The notes beneath the pieces were generated by a model. The model was not told the DNA's origin, ran no database searches, and saw nothing but the letters and a program-made list of their open reading frames with translations. A DNA stretch of 64,000 nucleotides, from the NCBI GenBank assembly GCA_016648135.1, contig JADDOH010004284.1, forward strand, positions 124,001 to 188,000, read 5' to 3'. This document shows, piece by piece, positions 1-11,249 of this stretch. This DNA comes from Agrypnia vestita (taxonomy: Eukaryota > Arthropoda > Insecta > Trichoptera > Phryganeidae). How positions within the stretch are numbered: position 1 is the stretch's first letter; each line of letters starts with the position of its first letter. Position numbers and translations under genes: made by a program.

Positions 1-1622
1 TATATGTCACAATAACAGAGGCAAATTAAGGATAGCGGCAAAAAATAAATTACTGCAAATTTTTTCAATATCTTATATTGTGTTATTTCACTAACACAAT
101 GCGAAACAAAAAAAAAGTTCAATAAAGTATTGAAGAGCTGATAATAAAAGATAATGACAAGTTACATTTCATTGAAACAATATACATTTTATAACATATT
201 TTTTAAATAACTACACAGGAGGTGAATAAAAGATCCCACTGTACATAAAGAGTTATCAGTAGGTTTCTTTAACTAGAAAGATAGCGGTGAGTAATAAGAT
301 AACATTATTTTTCAAAAATACATTTTTATCATCATTTTGTTGCAGTTTCACATTTCATGGGGTTTTTTATTCGTATAAGATTTATGAAACTGCTTGATTA
401 TACATTTTAAAAGCACCTTCTTCCTATATTCCTTAAGTATCTCTGGAGAGAAAATCTAAATATTTTGAAAATCTAATAATTTCCAATGTGTTTGACATGT
501 GTAAAGTGTCATGTTCATTTGTAGGAGCATTCCTGCTTGCTGGACTTCTTCATGGGGATTCATTACCGAGAATTGATATCAAAAAGAGGAAAAGCCGAAG
601 CTGCCACCACAAAAAAGAATACGCACAATTAAATTGACTAATTACAATAATCAAATACTGAATTTCTGAGAAAGTGTAATCTTGTGATAAAGTGGGACTC
701 TTGTAGAATGAATTGAAGTAACTGATATAATAACATACATTTATTATAAATACATATATACAGGCTGTTACATAGCTAGTTATCCAAACTTCAATCGACT
801 TCTTGATTCAATTTTGAGTAGAAAATGTTCCTACACTTCAATTCACTATTTTGAATATTTATAACATATTTTTTGTTAAAACATTGAAAATTTAATAAAT
901 TATTTTTAATGTTGTAATTTATAAATAATGATGTAGTGTTTGTGCATAATGATATCGCTATCACAGTATCTATAAACATATCTCGTGCTCACGGTATGGC
1001 GTCAGAGCGAGGGAAGTTGACGTGCCGCCTGCGCATATGGGGGCTGTCGAGCCAGTGAGATTCGTGTAAAGGAGTACTATACAAATATCTAATATGAAAT
1101 TAATAAATTTAATACTGAAATTTACAATAAAAGTTATTAAGATCTTGCGCATTTGAAATGACCACACACAAACTGGTGTACGTGAGGTTTCTACAAACAA
1201 TAAAGCATTTGAGTATGATGGATTCAAAGAAATAGACTATTTTCGTACGGAAGAAAGGATTTGTGTTTGAATAACACATGCTGTTGTATTGTTTGGCTAT
1301 GGCAATGCAGGCTAACTGCACTATTAGTTCAATGTCAATGGCATTGGTGTTATATTGATCTACCTCAAAAAGCTACACAGTGAGTGAGAGATGACGAGAT
1401 AGTCTGCAGTAGCCGAGACATAAAAAGTTAACTTAATTATAAATTGATAACTCTGTAATATGAGAAAGAAAGAAAAAAAAAAAGAAAGAATAAATTTCAT
1501 TCAAAATTAACAGATTTATCTATGCTCGAAGTTTGGGTAACTGACGCTGTTACATGTATCAGGATTTCAATATTCTCTGCTGGTACCTATTTGTCCATTA
1601 GCTAGCTTCGAAGCATGCTTTA
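1..1622. other. Intron sequence left of PTPN9 exon 2, no gene seen
   Basis: This AT-rich stretch lies downstream of the phosphatase exon on the minus strand, so it should belong to that gene's second intron. I see no conserved protein segment or RNA gene. A purine-rich AAAG-type run sits near 1463-1490. Confidence 0.5.
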
Positions 1623-1624
1623 GG

Positions 1625-1950
1625 TCTTTTCATATAAGCAAATGAGTTAATGAGGGTACAGTGCGTAATACGCGCATTCTTTCGTTGTGTTAAGTTTACG
1701 GCTACGCCCCTCTCATATCCGTAAACTTAACACAATGAAATAATGCGCGTGTTATGCACCGTATAGATCTTTTCATATAAGCTTGCAATTGAGTTAGTGT
1801 GGGTACAGTGCGTAATACGCGCATTGTTTTGTTGTGTTAAGTTTAAGGATACGCCCCTCTCGTATCCATAAACTTAACACAATGAAACAATGACCGTATT
1901 ACGTACAGTACACATACTAAATCAATTGCAAGCTTTTATGAAAAGAGCTA
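1625..1950. repeat. Two tandem foldback MITE copies (family E)
   Basis: Two adjacent hairpin-type units (about 1625-1766 and 1767-1950) each begin with TCTTTTCATATAAGC and contain GTGCGTAATACGCGCATT followed by TTGTGTTAAGTTTA, then the reverse complement of the same words. The second unit closes with AGCTTTTATGAAAAGAGCT. No open reading frame is present. A third, partial copy is at about 4222. The arrangement is that of non-autonomous inverted-repeat DNA elements. The superfamily is not recognisable. Confidence 0.7.
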
Positions 1951-1962
1951 TACACAAAGCTA

Positions 1963-1964
1963 CG

Positions 1965-1996
<32 letters not shown>

Positions 1997-2005
1997 GATG
2001 GACGG
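1963..2005. repeat. GACA/GACG microsatellite
   Basis: Uninterrupted GACA tetranucleotide repeats, flanked by GACG and GATG variants, directly follow the foldback pair. Confidence 0.9.
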
Positions 2006-2018
2006 AGATACAACAATT

Positions 2019-2128
2019 TTTTATCATTTTATTTAACTCATATTGAAACGAATGAATTTTTCGTAATCGATATAAGTTACTGTGATGATAGTTCAACGTT
2101 TTGTAAAAAGTAAGTCAGAATTATTGAA
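2019..2128. repeat. Fragment of dispersed repeat family B
   Basis: Contains the family B internal words ATTGAAACGAATGAATTTTT, CGTAATCGATATAAGTTACT and CAACGTTTTGTAAAAA that recur near 5140-5250, 10890-11130 and 14610-14720. Neither terminus is visible here. Confidence 0.65.
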
Positions 2129-2225
2129 AGAAGAGACCTATACATTTAGGAGAAATAAGAACAGAATTTTTACGTCTTCTCAATAATAGACAAAAATTAA
2201 TTTATTAAGACATGACGAGACTCAC

Positions 2226-2477
2226 CAGTATGGTGAACTTGCCAGTGGCGAGTTCAGCGCGTAGTGGCTCCGAACGTGCGTCCAGCCCACGCAATCCTTC
2301 GCGCGCTCGAGTCTCGCCGTGCTGGCGGTGCAGCGCGAGCGCTCGTGCCACATCAAACTTGCGGGCCAGCAGGAAGCGTACGGCCGTGGCGCGGTCCACC
2401 ACACCCTCAGCGCTCCTCTCTGCATTCTCATCCTCGGCCCGGCGGGCGTTAGCTATCTCGATAAAACGTAGGGTGGC
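2226..2477 (-). CDS. PTPN9: PTPN9/MEG2-type protein tyrosine phosphatase, CRAL-TRIO (Sec14) exon 2 (partial gene)
   Basis: This 84-codon exon on the minus strand encodes the N-terminal part of the Sec14/CRAL-TRIO lipid-binding domain of a PTPN9-type tyrosine phosphatase. The family couples this domain to a C-terminal PTP domain and acts on secretory vesicles and receptor signalling. Diagnostic segments seen are ATLRFIEIANARR, RFLLARKFDVARALALH, ETRAREGL and EPLRAELATGKFTIL, which match the human protein closely in order and spacing. The exon is bounded by TTTCCAG upstream and GTGAGT after the leucine codon, and is 252 bp in phase 0. It joins the 11-codon first exon at 50101-50133. The remainder of the domain and the phosphatase domain lie beyond the left edge. 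It is locally GC-rich compared with its AT-rich surroundings. Family assignment is strong. Confidence 0.9.
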
Positions 2478-2599
2478 CTGGAAATGAACACAAAAAAATA
2501 AGTATAAATTAATATAAATTAATGGTCCTACGTTTCCTGATATCCTAAAAGACAAGAGCATAAAACTTAGAATGTAGGTATAATACATATATAATTATA

Positions 2600-4200
2600 A
2601 TTTATAATTAATTACAAATAATTAAATGTTATTTGATATATATATTTTTTAAACTAATATTAATTACCTATAATACAATTTTTAGAAACGTAAATTTATA
2701 AGAATTAAAAAAAAGTAATTTTAAATAATAATAATGCTTGATTAAGGATAATTTTAATCAATATTTAAACTTTCAATAACAATACTACAAAAATATGCAA
2801 TATTTGATTTTGGGTTATAGAATAGGTGGCAGCAAAAGAAGGAGTCATAGAATATATCAAATAATATTGCTGTAACTCAGGTTAAACATAGTCAAAATAT
2901 ACTCAGTAATAAAATTTCCACCATGGGTACATAGGATGATCCTGGTTTTAGATAAATTAAAACAAAGAATACATATATTCAAATAGTTAAATAGAAAAAA
3001 TTACTGATATTGTTCGCATTCATTCTGTAACACTCTGTATATCAGTGCGGCTTAATCTAAATATATATAAGTAAAAAAATGGCAAAATGGAGCGTTTTGG
3101 AATAGAATTTTAAAAGGAAACTGTTTCCAAAGTACTTTATTTTGATCTCTATTTAAAAATGTGCTTCCGTTACCGACTTAAGCGCAAAAGTAAACCATCA
3201 AATCATATAACAATAAAAATAATTAAATTTTTCATTCATTAAATGAATATCCAAAAAGCTTAGATTATTCGATAATTACAGAAATTTGACATTTAACACA
3301 AGTAATTTTTCATGGAATCTTAAAGCGTACGTCCGGATTATTTTGTTTTGAGATATAATAACAATATTGTTGCCATCCTGAGAAAGGAAGTGAGCCTACA
3401 TTTTCATTTTAAAATTGAAAGCTTTCTCTTCATAATTTAAACACTTTCAAGGCAACAATAAAAGTTTATTTATCGACTAAACATTTAAATGTGTGATATT
3501 TTACGTAAATATGAAGAGACGGAAAGAAAGAATCCTATAAAAAGAAGAAAAATGATTTATAGGCAAAATATATATTACAAAATATTTTAAAGGGCATTTT
3601 TCTCCAAAAAAAAATGACGGAGAAATAGATCTGAAGTCTAATTCCCGGACGACACCAAAAGCTTATTTATTTATCTAGTTATTTTTATTGTGTTGTATTC
3701 TACGAAAATATTGACAGACAGAAAGATTTTAATAAAAATTATTTACGACCAAAGATGTGTGAAAGTATATTTTATGGACATTTTTTCCCAAAAAACGTCC
3801 AATGGCGGCGGCTCGAGCCGGATTCCTATACCCAAACAAACAGTAAAAAAAACATAAAAACAAAAACGATTAAAATATTATGTAGCTAAAAAACCTGATG
3901 CTTTTGTCACAAAAAGTTTTTAAAAATTAGCTGAAGATTAAAATCTCTAAAGCAGGCGCGTCGAATTCGGTTCGTATCACGGGCAATATACGATATTTTA
4001 AAATTAAAAAAAAATATGTTAAAAAATAAGGTATATTTCAAATTGAGAAATTTCACTTTTTTTTTAATAGAATTATCTTAACTTTGGTCTAGAAAATACG
4101 TCTGCGAATTTTTTTTGTATATATTAAGAGTATGAAAATGATTTTGCAATTCAACATTTTAAATTCCCGCCAAAACACGTCATTGCATTAGAGGAGTACG
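2600..4200. other. Anonymous intronic AT-rich DNA
   Basis: No coding similarity, clear terminal repeats or RNA gene could be seen in this stretch. Confidence 0.4.
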
Positions 4201-4221
4201 TGCGTCACAATTGTATGGTAT

Positions 4222-4322
4222 AGCTCTTTTTATATAAGCTTGCAATTGAATTAGTGTGGGTACAGTGCATAATACGCGCATTGCTTCGTTGTTGAGTTTA
4301 TGATATGAGAGGGGCGTATGCG
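4222..4322. repeat. Partial family E foldback element
   Basis: Starts with AGCTCTTTTTATATAAGCTT and contains TTAGTGTGGGTACAGTGC and ATACGCGCATTGCTTCGTTG like the copies at 1625-1950. The second arm is largely lost, leaving GAGAGGGGCGTA. Confidence 0.6.
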
Positions 4323-4400
4323 AAAACGTGCGCCGTGGCCCTAAATCCGCTAAAAACAATATCAATAATTATGCTATCTATCCGTCCGTAACTCCGTGTA

Positions 4401-4634
4401 ACGTCCGTAATTTCGTTCGAATACAGCGCTAAAAAAAACGAATTAAACGGCCGGAGGTGGGGCTTGAACCCAGGGTCAGCAAACCCGAACCGGCCGCTCT
4501 ACGTTGTTACTATGTTGTTACGGCCGCCTCTCCATGGACCGCCAAAAAGATAACCCCGGGCCACCAAACGGCCGGTTCGGGTTTGGTGGCCCGGGGTTCA
4601 AGCCCCACCTAATTACGGACTAAATTACGGACGT
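4401..4634. repeat. Inverted pair of tRNA-like (SINE-head) sequences with terminal inverted repeats
   Basis: Outer inverted repeats ACGTCCGTAATTT (4401) and AAATTACGGACGT (4622) enclose two inverted copies of a GC-rich module. The left copy (about 4448-4496) carries GGTGGGGCTTGAACCC and CCCGAACCGGCCG, and the right copy (about 4568-4612) carries their complements including GGGGTTCAAGCCCC. GGTTCAAGCCCC looks like a tRNA T-arm / B box. A related module lies at 20006-20060. No complete tRNA cloverleaf can be drawn, so this is more likely a SINE-derived foldback than a tRNA gene. Confidence 0.55.
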
Positions 4635-4679
4635 TACTAATTATTTATTATTATTATAAAAAAAATAAAAAAACTAATT

Positions 4680-4858
4680 ATTATTATTTTTATTTACGCT
4701 TCAACAGGCCAAGAGGCCCAATTACAGAAGCGAAATACATCACAACACACCCAGGCTCGAGTAAATCACATAGATTAATGGTGACCTCATCAGAAGTCGA
4801 ACCCGGAACCCTCGGTGTGAGGAGCCAGTGCATTACCCACTGGGCTACGGGGGCCGCT
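4680..4858 (-). mobile_element. tRNA-derived SINE with AAT-rich tail
   Basis: Read on the minus strand, it begins near 4858 with a tRNA-like head (CCCCGTAGCCCAGTGGGTAA for an A box and GGGTTCCGGGTTCGACTTC for a T-arm/B box), continues through an unrelated body, and ends near 4690 in an AAATAAAAATAATAATAA tail. Head, body and simple-repeat tail in this order define a tRNA-derived SINE. Confidence 0.7.
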
Positions 4859-5095
4859 GATTATAAATGGTTTATAATCGAAAGCCAAAAAAAAGATGTT
4901 CCACTATTTTAAAATTGTGAGATGTAAACAAACATGGCTTGTCCCCATAAAAGTCAAGAAACTGAAAAGTTAACAAATTATGATGTTTATTACAATAAGG
5001 TAGTTAGGAAAGGTAGTTAGTCAAAGCGACTGGGCGCTAATGCACTAGTAGTAGAATATCGAAAAATATTGCTAACTAATTATTCATAAAAACAA

Positions 5096-5702
5096 ATCAT
5101 AAAACAAAACAAACATTGAGAAGTTATATTTCAATAATTTTATTTAACTTGTATTGAAACGAATGAATTTTTCGTAATCGATATAAGTTACTGCAATTAT
5201 AGTCCAACGTTTTGTAAAAAAAAAGTCAGAAACATTGAAAAAATAAATGCAATTTTTGATATTCCGTAACTATCGATATTAGGCCATGACTGCTTGAACA
5301 TTTTCGACTCATTAAAGAGTTAAGGTTGTTATTACGGTCGTTAGACATATTTAACTGTAATTTCGGATATTTTATACGCACCGTATGTATTACCGAGAAG
5401 CGAATCTCGACGTTTCGTTGGATACTTATCCAACGTCATCCTCCGCGGGTAAAGGTCGTCCTCCTGATGTCCTTATCCAACGTCCTGATGATACTTATCC
5501 AACGTCATCAGGAGGACGACCTTTACCCGCGGAGGATGACGTTGGATAAGTATCCAACGAAACGTCGAGATTCGCTTCTCGGTAATACATAAGGTGCGTA
5601 TAAAATATCCGAAATTACAGTCAAATATTTTCGACTCATAATCAAGGCAGGAATATGGTCCTGCGAGGTTATTAATGGTTTCCAAATAACCCTGTACACA
5701 AA
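5096..5702. repeat. Family B element, split by a younger insertion
   Basis: Family B words (AACGAATGAATTTTTCGTAA, GACTGCTTGAACATTTTCGA) run to 5312 and resume at 5627 with CGACTCATAATCAAGGCAGG, then CCTGCGAGGTTATTAATGG and a terminal CCAAATAACCCTGT. The gap is filled by the element at 5313-5626, which duplicated 13 bp of this repeat on insertion. Confidence 0.75.
5313..5626. mobile_element. Compact inverted-repeat element with 13-bp target duplication (possibly Penelope-like)
   Basis: The 314-bp element is flanked by perfect copies of ATTTTCGACTCAT (5300-5312 and 5627-5639). It starts TAAAGAGTTAAGGTTGTTAT and is nearly a hairpin. The arms share ACCGAGAAGCGAATCTCGAC, GTTTCGTTGGATACTTATCC and CCGCGGGTAAAGGTCGTCCT. 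The same family occurs at 38110-38563, also with a 13-bp duplication. The GAAACGTCGAG arms and hammerhead-like motifs, together with the long target duplication, suggest a derivative of Penelope-like retroelement termini. No protein is encoded. The class assignment is inference. Confidence 0.7.
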
Positions 5703-5704
5703 CA

Positions 5705-6800
5705 AATTTTATAAACGTGGAAAATTACCGAAACAAAGCGATTTGAAGCATTTGAGATGGGGATATAGAAACGACTTCTAAAATAAGCTGGCTCAAAAGG
5801 GTCACTGATGATGTGTTGTTGATTCGAAAAGTTGACAAAATCCTCAAAACAATAAAATTATTATTTTTGGTCGTATCTTGAGACATCCAGAAAGATCGCT
5901 TCTTGCACAGGATGTCTCGCAGCTAGTAGCAAAAACATCGGGGGAGTCTTCTTTATTCAACTGTGAATAGAAAATATTCTTTGCACTTTGGGTGAAAAGT
6001 CGACGAATAGAAAACCATTTGTTTTTGAAGTGAAAAACTAAATATAATAAAATGATATTATAATAATGTCAAGGACTGCAATTTGGAGGGGCGACCCTTG
6101 CATGTTGCCAGAGCCGTTGCTTGTCGCGCGTTGATGGCATTCACACTCTAACTATCTAAAGTTGTAATTCCAGCAAGTTATGAATGTTACTGAAAGACAC
6201 ACGATGAAATTATTGTATTTAGATAGGATATTTGTAAACATTAAATACGCAATTTCCTACTTCTAAATCAAGTACATAGATAGATTGTTTCATTTCAAAA
6301 TATCTCACCCTTATGACAATAAGAATCCTTTTCCAAATTGACATTTTCAGCCATCAATTGATCAAAAATGTAACAAATTTGCAAACAGTCTGTGTTCGAG
6401 TTCATTTAGTTGGAGAAAAAAAGTCATTTCACTTTGTTTTATTTATTCGACAAACACTTGGAAACATGACTGATTTGATGAAAAAAGATCCCTTCTCCAG
6501 AATATAGTCGTGGAATGTTTGCGACTCTTCGGTATTTAGCGTCACTTTGAGGAACATATTTGATGGGAGCCAAGAATTTATTGATCAAATTCTTGCGGTC
6601 GCGTTATGAAAACGATACAGTTAAGGATTCTATTAAGGGGTTTTAGAGTTAACGGTAAATTGACCAAAATATATTTTCGGTATTATTGGTAGTACAGGAA
6701 TTAATTACAGGTAATATCGGAAAAAACAACCCTCACTTAGTGAAACATTTGTCGCCGTATTGTTAATGTAATTAAGTAATCATTTATGAAATTAAGATCA
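5705..6800. other. Anonymous intronic DNA
   Basis: No supported gene was seen. Short open frames here are not matched by any recognisable family. Confidence 0.35.
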
Positions 6801-7290
6801 TTAAGGGCTTGTTCAGACACAGCGGGAACCGCGCGGTTTCAGAATCGCGTGGGATCCGCGCGGGTCTCACGCGTGCTCCTGTCACAACAGGAGCACGCGT
6901 GAGCTCGTTATGGATCGCTTGGATACTGAACTTTTTATTGATGAAGTGGAGGAAAGACCTGCAATGTGGGATCTTCAATTTGAAGATTGCTCAAATAAAA
7001 TTGCCAAGAACCAAGCTTGGCAGGAGTTGGTGGGGATATTTGGAAATGGTGAAGATACGTTGGAAAAAAATAGTATTTTAGGTAAGTAGGTATTTATTCA
7101 CCAAAAATGAACTGACAGAATGATATTTTTGTGTCTTGCCATGGAACACGGCCGTCGTTCATATAGCAATGAGCGAATTTATCTCTGATATTCAAAGATG
7201 GAGAACGGCACCGGAGCTGTCAAACTGGCGTTTATTATTCGCACGCGCACACAAATCGCTTATTAACCACAACTGTCTGAACACATGACA
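6801..7290 (+). mobile_element. Harbinger-type element fragment carrying a MADF gene exon
   Basis: The left end has GGGCTTGTTCAGACACAGCG after a TTA, then CGCG-rich subterminal sequence. An inverted partial match, CTGTCTGAACA, lies at about 7277-7287. A MADF-domain exon sits between them. PIF/Harbinger elements of animals carry a transposase gene and a second Myb/SANT- or MADF-like gene, so this looks like an internally deleted copy. The right boundary is uncertain because the last bases of the inverted repeat are missing. Confidence 0.5.
6910..7081 (+). pseudogene. First exon of a transposon-borne MADF-domain protein
   Basis: The frame opens with an ATG at 6910 and reads 57 codons without interruption: it begins MDRLDTELFIDEVEERPAMW and continues with DLQFEDCSNK, NQAWQELVGIFG. 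This is the start of a MADF DNA-binding domain, in which the short acidic lead, an aromatic W-D/N segment and the A-W-x-E/K-L segment are characteristic. The exon ends at a consensus donor (G then GTAAGT). If not spliced, translation stops seven bases further at TAG. No second exon was found nearby, so the gene is probably truncated. The related but broken start at 55909-55974 supports the reading. Confidence 0.65.
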
Positions 7291-7879
7291 CAAATCGTGC
7301 GTTTTGAAACGCGCTATTTGCAATCGCACGATTCCCACGTGTGTAAACGACATCTAATGGCTCGTGATAAAGATGAGATTTAAATGAGAGTTTAAACTCG
7401 TGACAATTTTGAAAATAGCAATATTGGGATGTCAGATCTTTACCCCAAACTTGACAGGTATGTACAACATTGTATTGTCGCCAATTTCAAACCTGTCAAA
7501 CATAAAACGTCATAAAACGGCGTCACAATGTTGTAAAATAACTGTCAAGATACAGAAATTGCAATATTGCTTAGTTCAGAATACGGATGATGATCTGAGA
7601 TACGGATTTCGCTCCCACGACACACCGGACCTCACTCCATGCCTGTCGTATGTCAAATGTCAGGCTTTTGATGTTCCGTTCATCGGTTGAGTGAAGTAAA
7701 ATTTCCCGAGCGGCACTCAGACCGGAATAAACTTCGATAATTTAATTAATGCCTTCTGTTTGGCTCTCTGTTTTATTTTATTTAAAAATATAATAGAAAA
7801 TTTAAAAGGTTTATGGATAACATTTTTTACATGATATAGGAATATAATAATAATATAATTTAGACACAAAATCATTTTT

Positions 7880-8520
7880 TATAGTTGGCCGAGTTTGAGC
7901 ATTTTTGTCACATCTGTTTTGAATTTGTCAGTAGTCAGTTGCTTGGTCTTTTGTGGTAGGTCGTTGTATAGTTTTAATACGTTGTAAATTAGTTGTGATT
8001 GTCCTGTTTTTATTTTGGCGTGTGTTATGTGATAGTTTTGAGCCGTTCTAGTGTTGTGTTGGTGTTTTTCATGTATTTTGTGTAATTTTATGTCTTCGTC
8101 TTGTATTTCACCATTTGCTAGTTTGTGAATGATTTTAAGTGTTTCGATTTTTGTAATGCTTTCAATGTTTAATTGTTGTTTCAATGTTTAATACGGTATA
8201 CAGTTTCAGTTGGTGTCGGGTATTTCAGATCATAGACCGTTTTTAGTATTTTGTTTTGCTGTCGTTGGAGTCTGTTTAGGTTAGTTTTGTTTCCGGTTCC
8301 CCGAAAGAGTATCAAATATCCTATTCTATTCTTGACGTATACCTGGTACATCAGAATTTTTAAGGTCTTCTGTGTATTTTGTGGATTAGGCTGGTCAGTT
8401 TAGTCATTGAGTCAATTACTTTGTCGGGTTTGGGTGTTTGTTTATCATTACCTCTCTGGCTAATCTTCAAGTTTATCTTCAGAACAAAATCTCAACACGT
8501 GCGCCTACATATTACAGAGA
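7880..8520 (-). pseudogene. LINE reverse transcriptase C-terminal remnant
   Basis: Minus-strand frames, interrupted by stops and frameshifts, show the typical end of a non-LTR retrotransposon polymerase: NKTNLNRLQRQQNKILKTVY near 8220-8290, then KIKTGQSQLIYNVLKLYNDL and a final TDKFKTDVTKMLKLGQL before a stop at about 7880. The N-x-LQ-x2-QNK and LYN-x-LP signatures are diagnostic of this region. The copy is dead. Confidence 0.7.
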
Positions 8521-8529
8521 TTTATCTCA

Positions 8530-9290
8530 ACTAAATCTTTCATTTATTTCATGTCTCGTTCCACGGACAGAGATCAGAATTACTGAAGGTGCAATTCAGT
8601 GAAGAGTTAATTTAGTGCAAATAAAATTTGCCCAGCAACATATCGAACGCTGCTTAACTCTTAAAAGGCTGTGCTAAAAAATACCTTTGGGAACGGTGGT
8701 GTAACACAGCGTTACCTGATTAAAAATCGGCATACTTTTTAATATGTGATAAATATACATATATACGATACAGATAAGACTTTTTAAAGGGCCCTTTATA
8801 TAATTATGTAAGGTAAATATACATATTTGCATTATTTTAGTAAATTATCATTAAATCATGGCATATCGAATTTGCGTACGCTCCCGTTGACGTATCATTA
8901 CCAACTGAATTCAACGACACATTCGCCAGGTCGCCTGCACTCCGTCTTTGTCTTTCGATATTGTTTTCGCTTTCACCGAAACCCAAGCAACTGCCATCTC
9001 TGTCCTACATGAAATGTGTGATATTGTTGTGCTCTTTCTTGCTCGATTTAACTGCGATTTTACACACTGGCCGAAAATACGAGAGAAATGAATAAATTTT
9101 TTTTAATTAAAAAATCCGCACATTCGTAACAGTTTAATCTAGTCATTTTGGTGTGAAAATGTCTATTCGATGATTACAAAAAATGTGACGTTTTAGTTTT
9201 CGTAAATGAGGTAGATATTTCGTATTTTCTATGATATGTAGACCTACGTTACACCACCGATACACGGGAGTTAAGAATGTTTTTCTTGGA
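8530..9290. other. Anonymous intronic DNA
   Basis: Nothing with family resemblance was seen between the two LINE remnants. Confidence 0.35.
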
Positions 9291-9299
9291 ACTGAATCA

Positions 9300-10350
9300 G
9301 TTTTCAGCCCTCATTCAATCGCACGTTCAAAACCCAACGGGTCCAATTACAGAGCGGAAGATGTCGGGGAACATGACACGACTCGGATATTACTGCCCTG
9401 CCTCTCGGAGGAGCCGGTCTCATTAGTATTAGGGTTACGCTCCCGAGATCACTATACCCGGGATGCCGCCGCTCTGCCTGCGCTTGAGGGGAGCGACGTG
9501 AGGGGAATCGCGATCGCGGGCGGGCAGGAACCAGGAACCCTCGGCGAGGGCGAGTTTTGCGACACAGCGAAACACGAGCGAGGCAAATAGCAAACACACG
9601 CATGGCTAATGAGAATGGCTTAACTAACTTAACATCACGCCGTTTCCCCGTGGGGGCAGGCAGAGAGGATAGAGCGCCATACTCTTCTGTCCTGACATAC
9701 AACTTTCGCTTCGTCTACATTCATACATCTTCGCATGCAAGCTCGACGGTTGTTCAGGCTTCTAACAGGACCATCTTCCAGTATCTGGTTAATCTGGTCA
9801 TGCCACGTCTTCCGTGGTCGCCCTCTCTTTCTGGCGCCGTCAACACTTGCATTATATATCTTTCTTACCATTCTTTCCTCATTCATTCGCTCAACATGCC
9901 CAAACCACCTGAGCGACCCTATTTTTATTCTATGTATTATGCTACGATCAGCTTTACATTCATTTCTAATATCTTCATTCTTTACTCTATCTTACATGGA
10001 TTTTCACACATGCGTCTAAGGGATCTCATCTCCACTGCATTAATCTACTTTCGTTCCTCTTCTGCCAGCTCCAGGCTTCACTTCCATACATTAGTGTCGG
10101 TATCAGAACTCCATTATGTACAGCTAGTTTTGCCTCGGTAGACATATTTCTATTAGAAATTATTGCATTCAAAGCACCTTTCACCATATACCCGGCAGTC
10201 ACTCTCCTCTCTATATCTTTCTCAACATTCCCTCTTCTATCGAATATACTTCCCAGGTACAAAATCTCATCTACTTGTTCTAAACATTCATTGTCTACTA
10301 GTATTTCACGGATTATATTAACGGATGCGGGAAAATTAATGTAATTCATC
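9300..10350 (-). pseudogene. 3' portion of a non-LTR retrotransposon (RT C-terminus plus GC-rich tail)
   Basis: From 10349 downwards the minus strand encodes VDEILYLGSIFDRRGNVEKD, IERRVTAGYMVKGALNAII and PTLMYGSEAWSWQKRNESRL, the conserved end of the reverse transcriptase. After frameshifts it continues with ARKRGRPRKTWHDQINQILE, SLNNRRACMRRCMNVDEAK and WRSILSACPHGETA, ending near 9635. The following 300 bp are GC-rich without clear coding similarity and may be the element's 3' region. Several in-frame stops show that it is inactive. Related fragments occur at 33475-33660 and 43640-43880. Confidence 0.8.
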
Positions 10351-10454
10351 TACAGGGTTTAAAAAGTTTAACGTTTAAAAAGAAACATCGGTTAACTTGA
10401 AATAAGTCTTCTGGTTCTTAATAAGAAACAAAAATATCTATACAGGATATCTAT

Positions 10455-10735
10455 ACAGCTAGTGGCAAACATTTTACAGGTGGATTCCTGCCTTGATAAT
10501 GAGTCGAAAATTTTCAAGCAACCATGACCTAACATGATAGTTACGGAGATATGCAATATCAAAATTTGCATTTTTTTACAATAATATTACAGAAATATTG
10601 AAAACAAAAAATGAAAACATTAATATTGTATATATCTCCATAACTATTGGAGAAGGTCATGGTTGTTTGCGACTCACTGTCAAGGTAGGAATCCACCTGT
10701 AAAGATTTTGCTACTATCAATGAGACACCTGTATA
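10455..10735. repeat. Short palindromic member of repeat family B
   Basis: Two inverted arms, ACAGGTGGATTCCTGCCTTG with AACCATGACCTAACATGATA on the left, and GGTCATGGTTGTTTGCGACT with GTAGGAATCCACCTGTAAAG on the right, enclose an AT-rich centre. Its ends, TATCTATACAGCTAGTGGCA and ACACCTGTATAC, resemble other family members. Confidence 0.65.
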
Positions 10736-10744
10736 CTATATTAT

Positions 10745-11240
10745 ATATATAAATAATAACCTCGCAAGACTATATTCCTGCTTTAATTATGAGTCGAAAA
10801 TGTTCAAGCAACCACGACCTAATATCAATAGTTGTGAAACTATGCAATACCAAAGCTAGCATTTTTTAAAAATATTTCTGACTTATTTTTTACAAAACGT
10901 TGAGATATTATTACATAATTTATATCGATTACGAAAAATTCATTCGTTTCAATACAAGTTAAATAAAATGATAAAAACCTCGCAAAAATTCCGATTAGAA
11001 TGTTTTCCAATTGGAAATGGAAAGTTTTTATTATTAGTATTTTAGCATTAAAGGAAATGAATTATTCTCATTTGATATAAGTTACTGTAATGGTAGTCCA
11101 ACGTTTTTTAAAAAATAAGTCAGAAATATTTAAAAAAAATGCTATCTTTGATATTGCATAGTTCCATAACTCATAATCAAGGCAGGGATATAAACCTGCG
11201 AGGTTATTAATGTTTTCCAAATAACCCTGCATACTTAACA
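10745..11240. repeat. Family B element with inverted ends
   Basis: Begins AATAACCTCGCAAGACTATA and ends with the inverted complement, AACCTGCGAGGTTATT, followed by CCAAATAACCCTGCAT. The interior contains ATTATGAGTCGAAAATGTTC and the ATACAAGTTAAATAAAATGA words shared with the other copies. No coding capacity. Confidence 0.7.
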
Positions 11241-11249
11241 TGAAATATA

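Noticed and set aside
9557..10141. 194-codon plus-strand open frame
   Set aside because: It is the antisense shadow of the LINE polymerase remnant encoded on minus.
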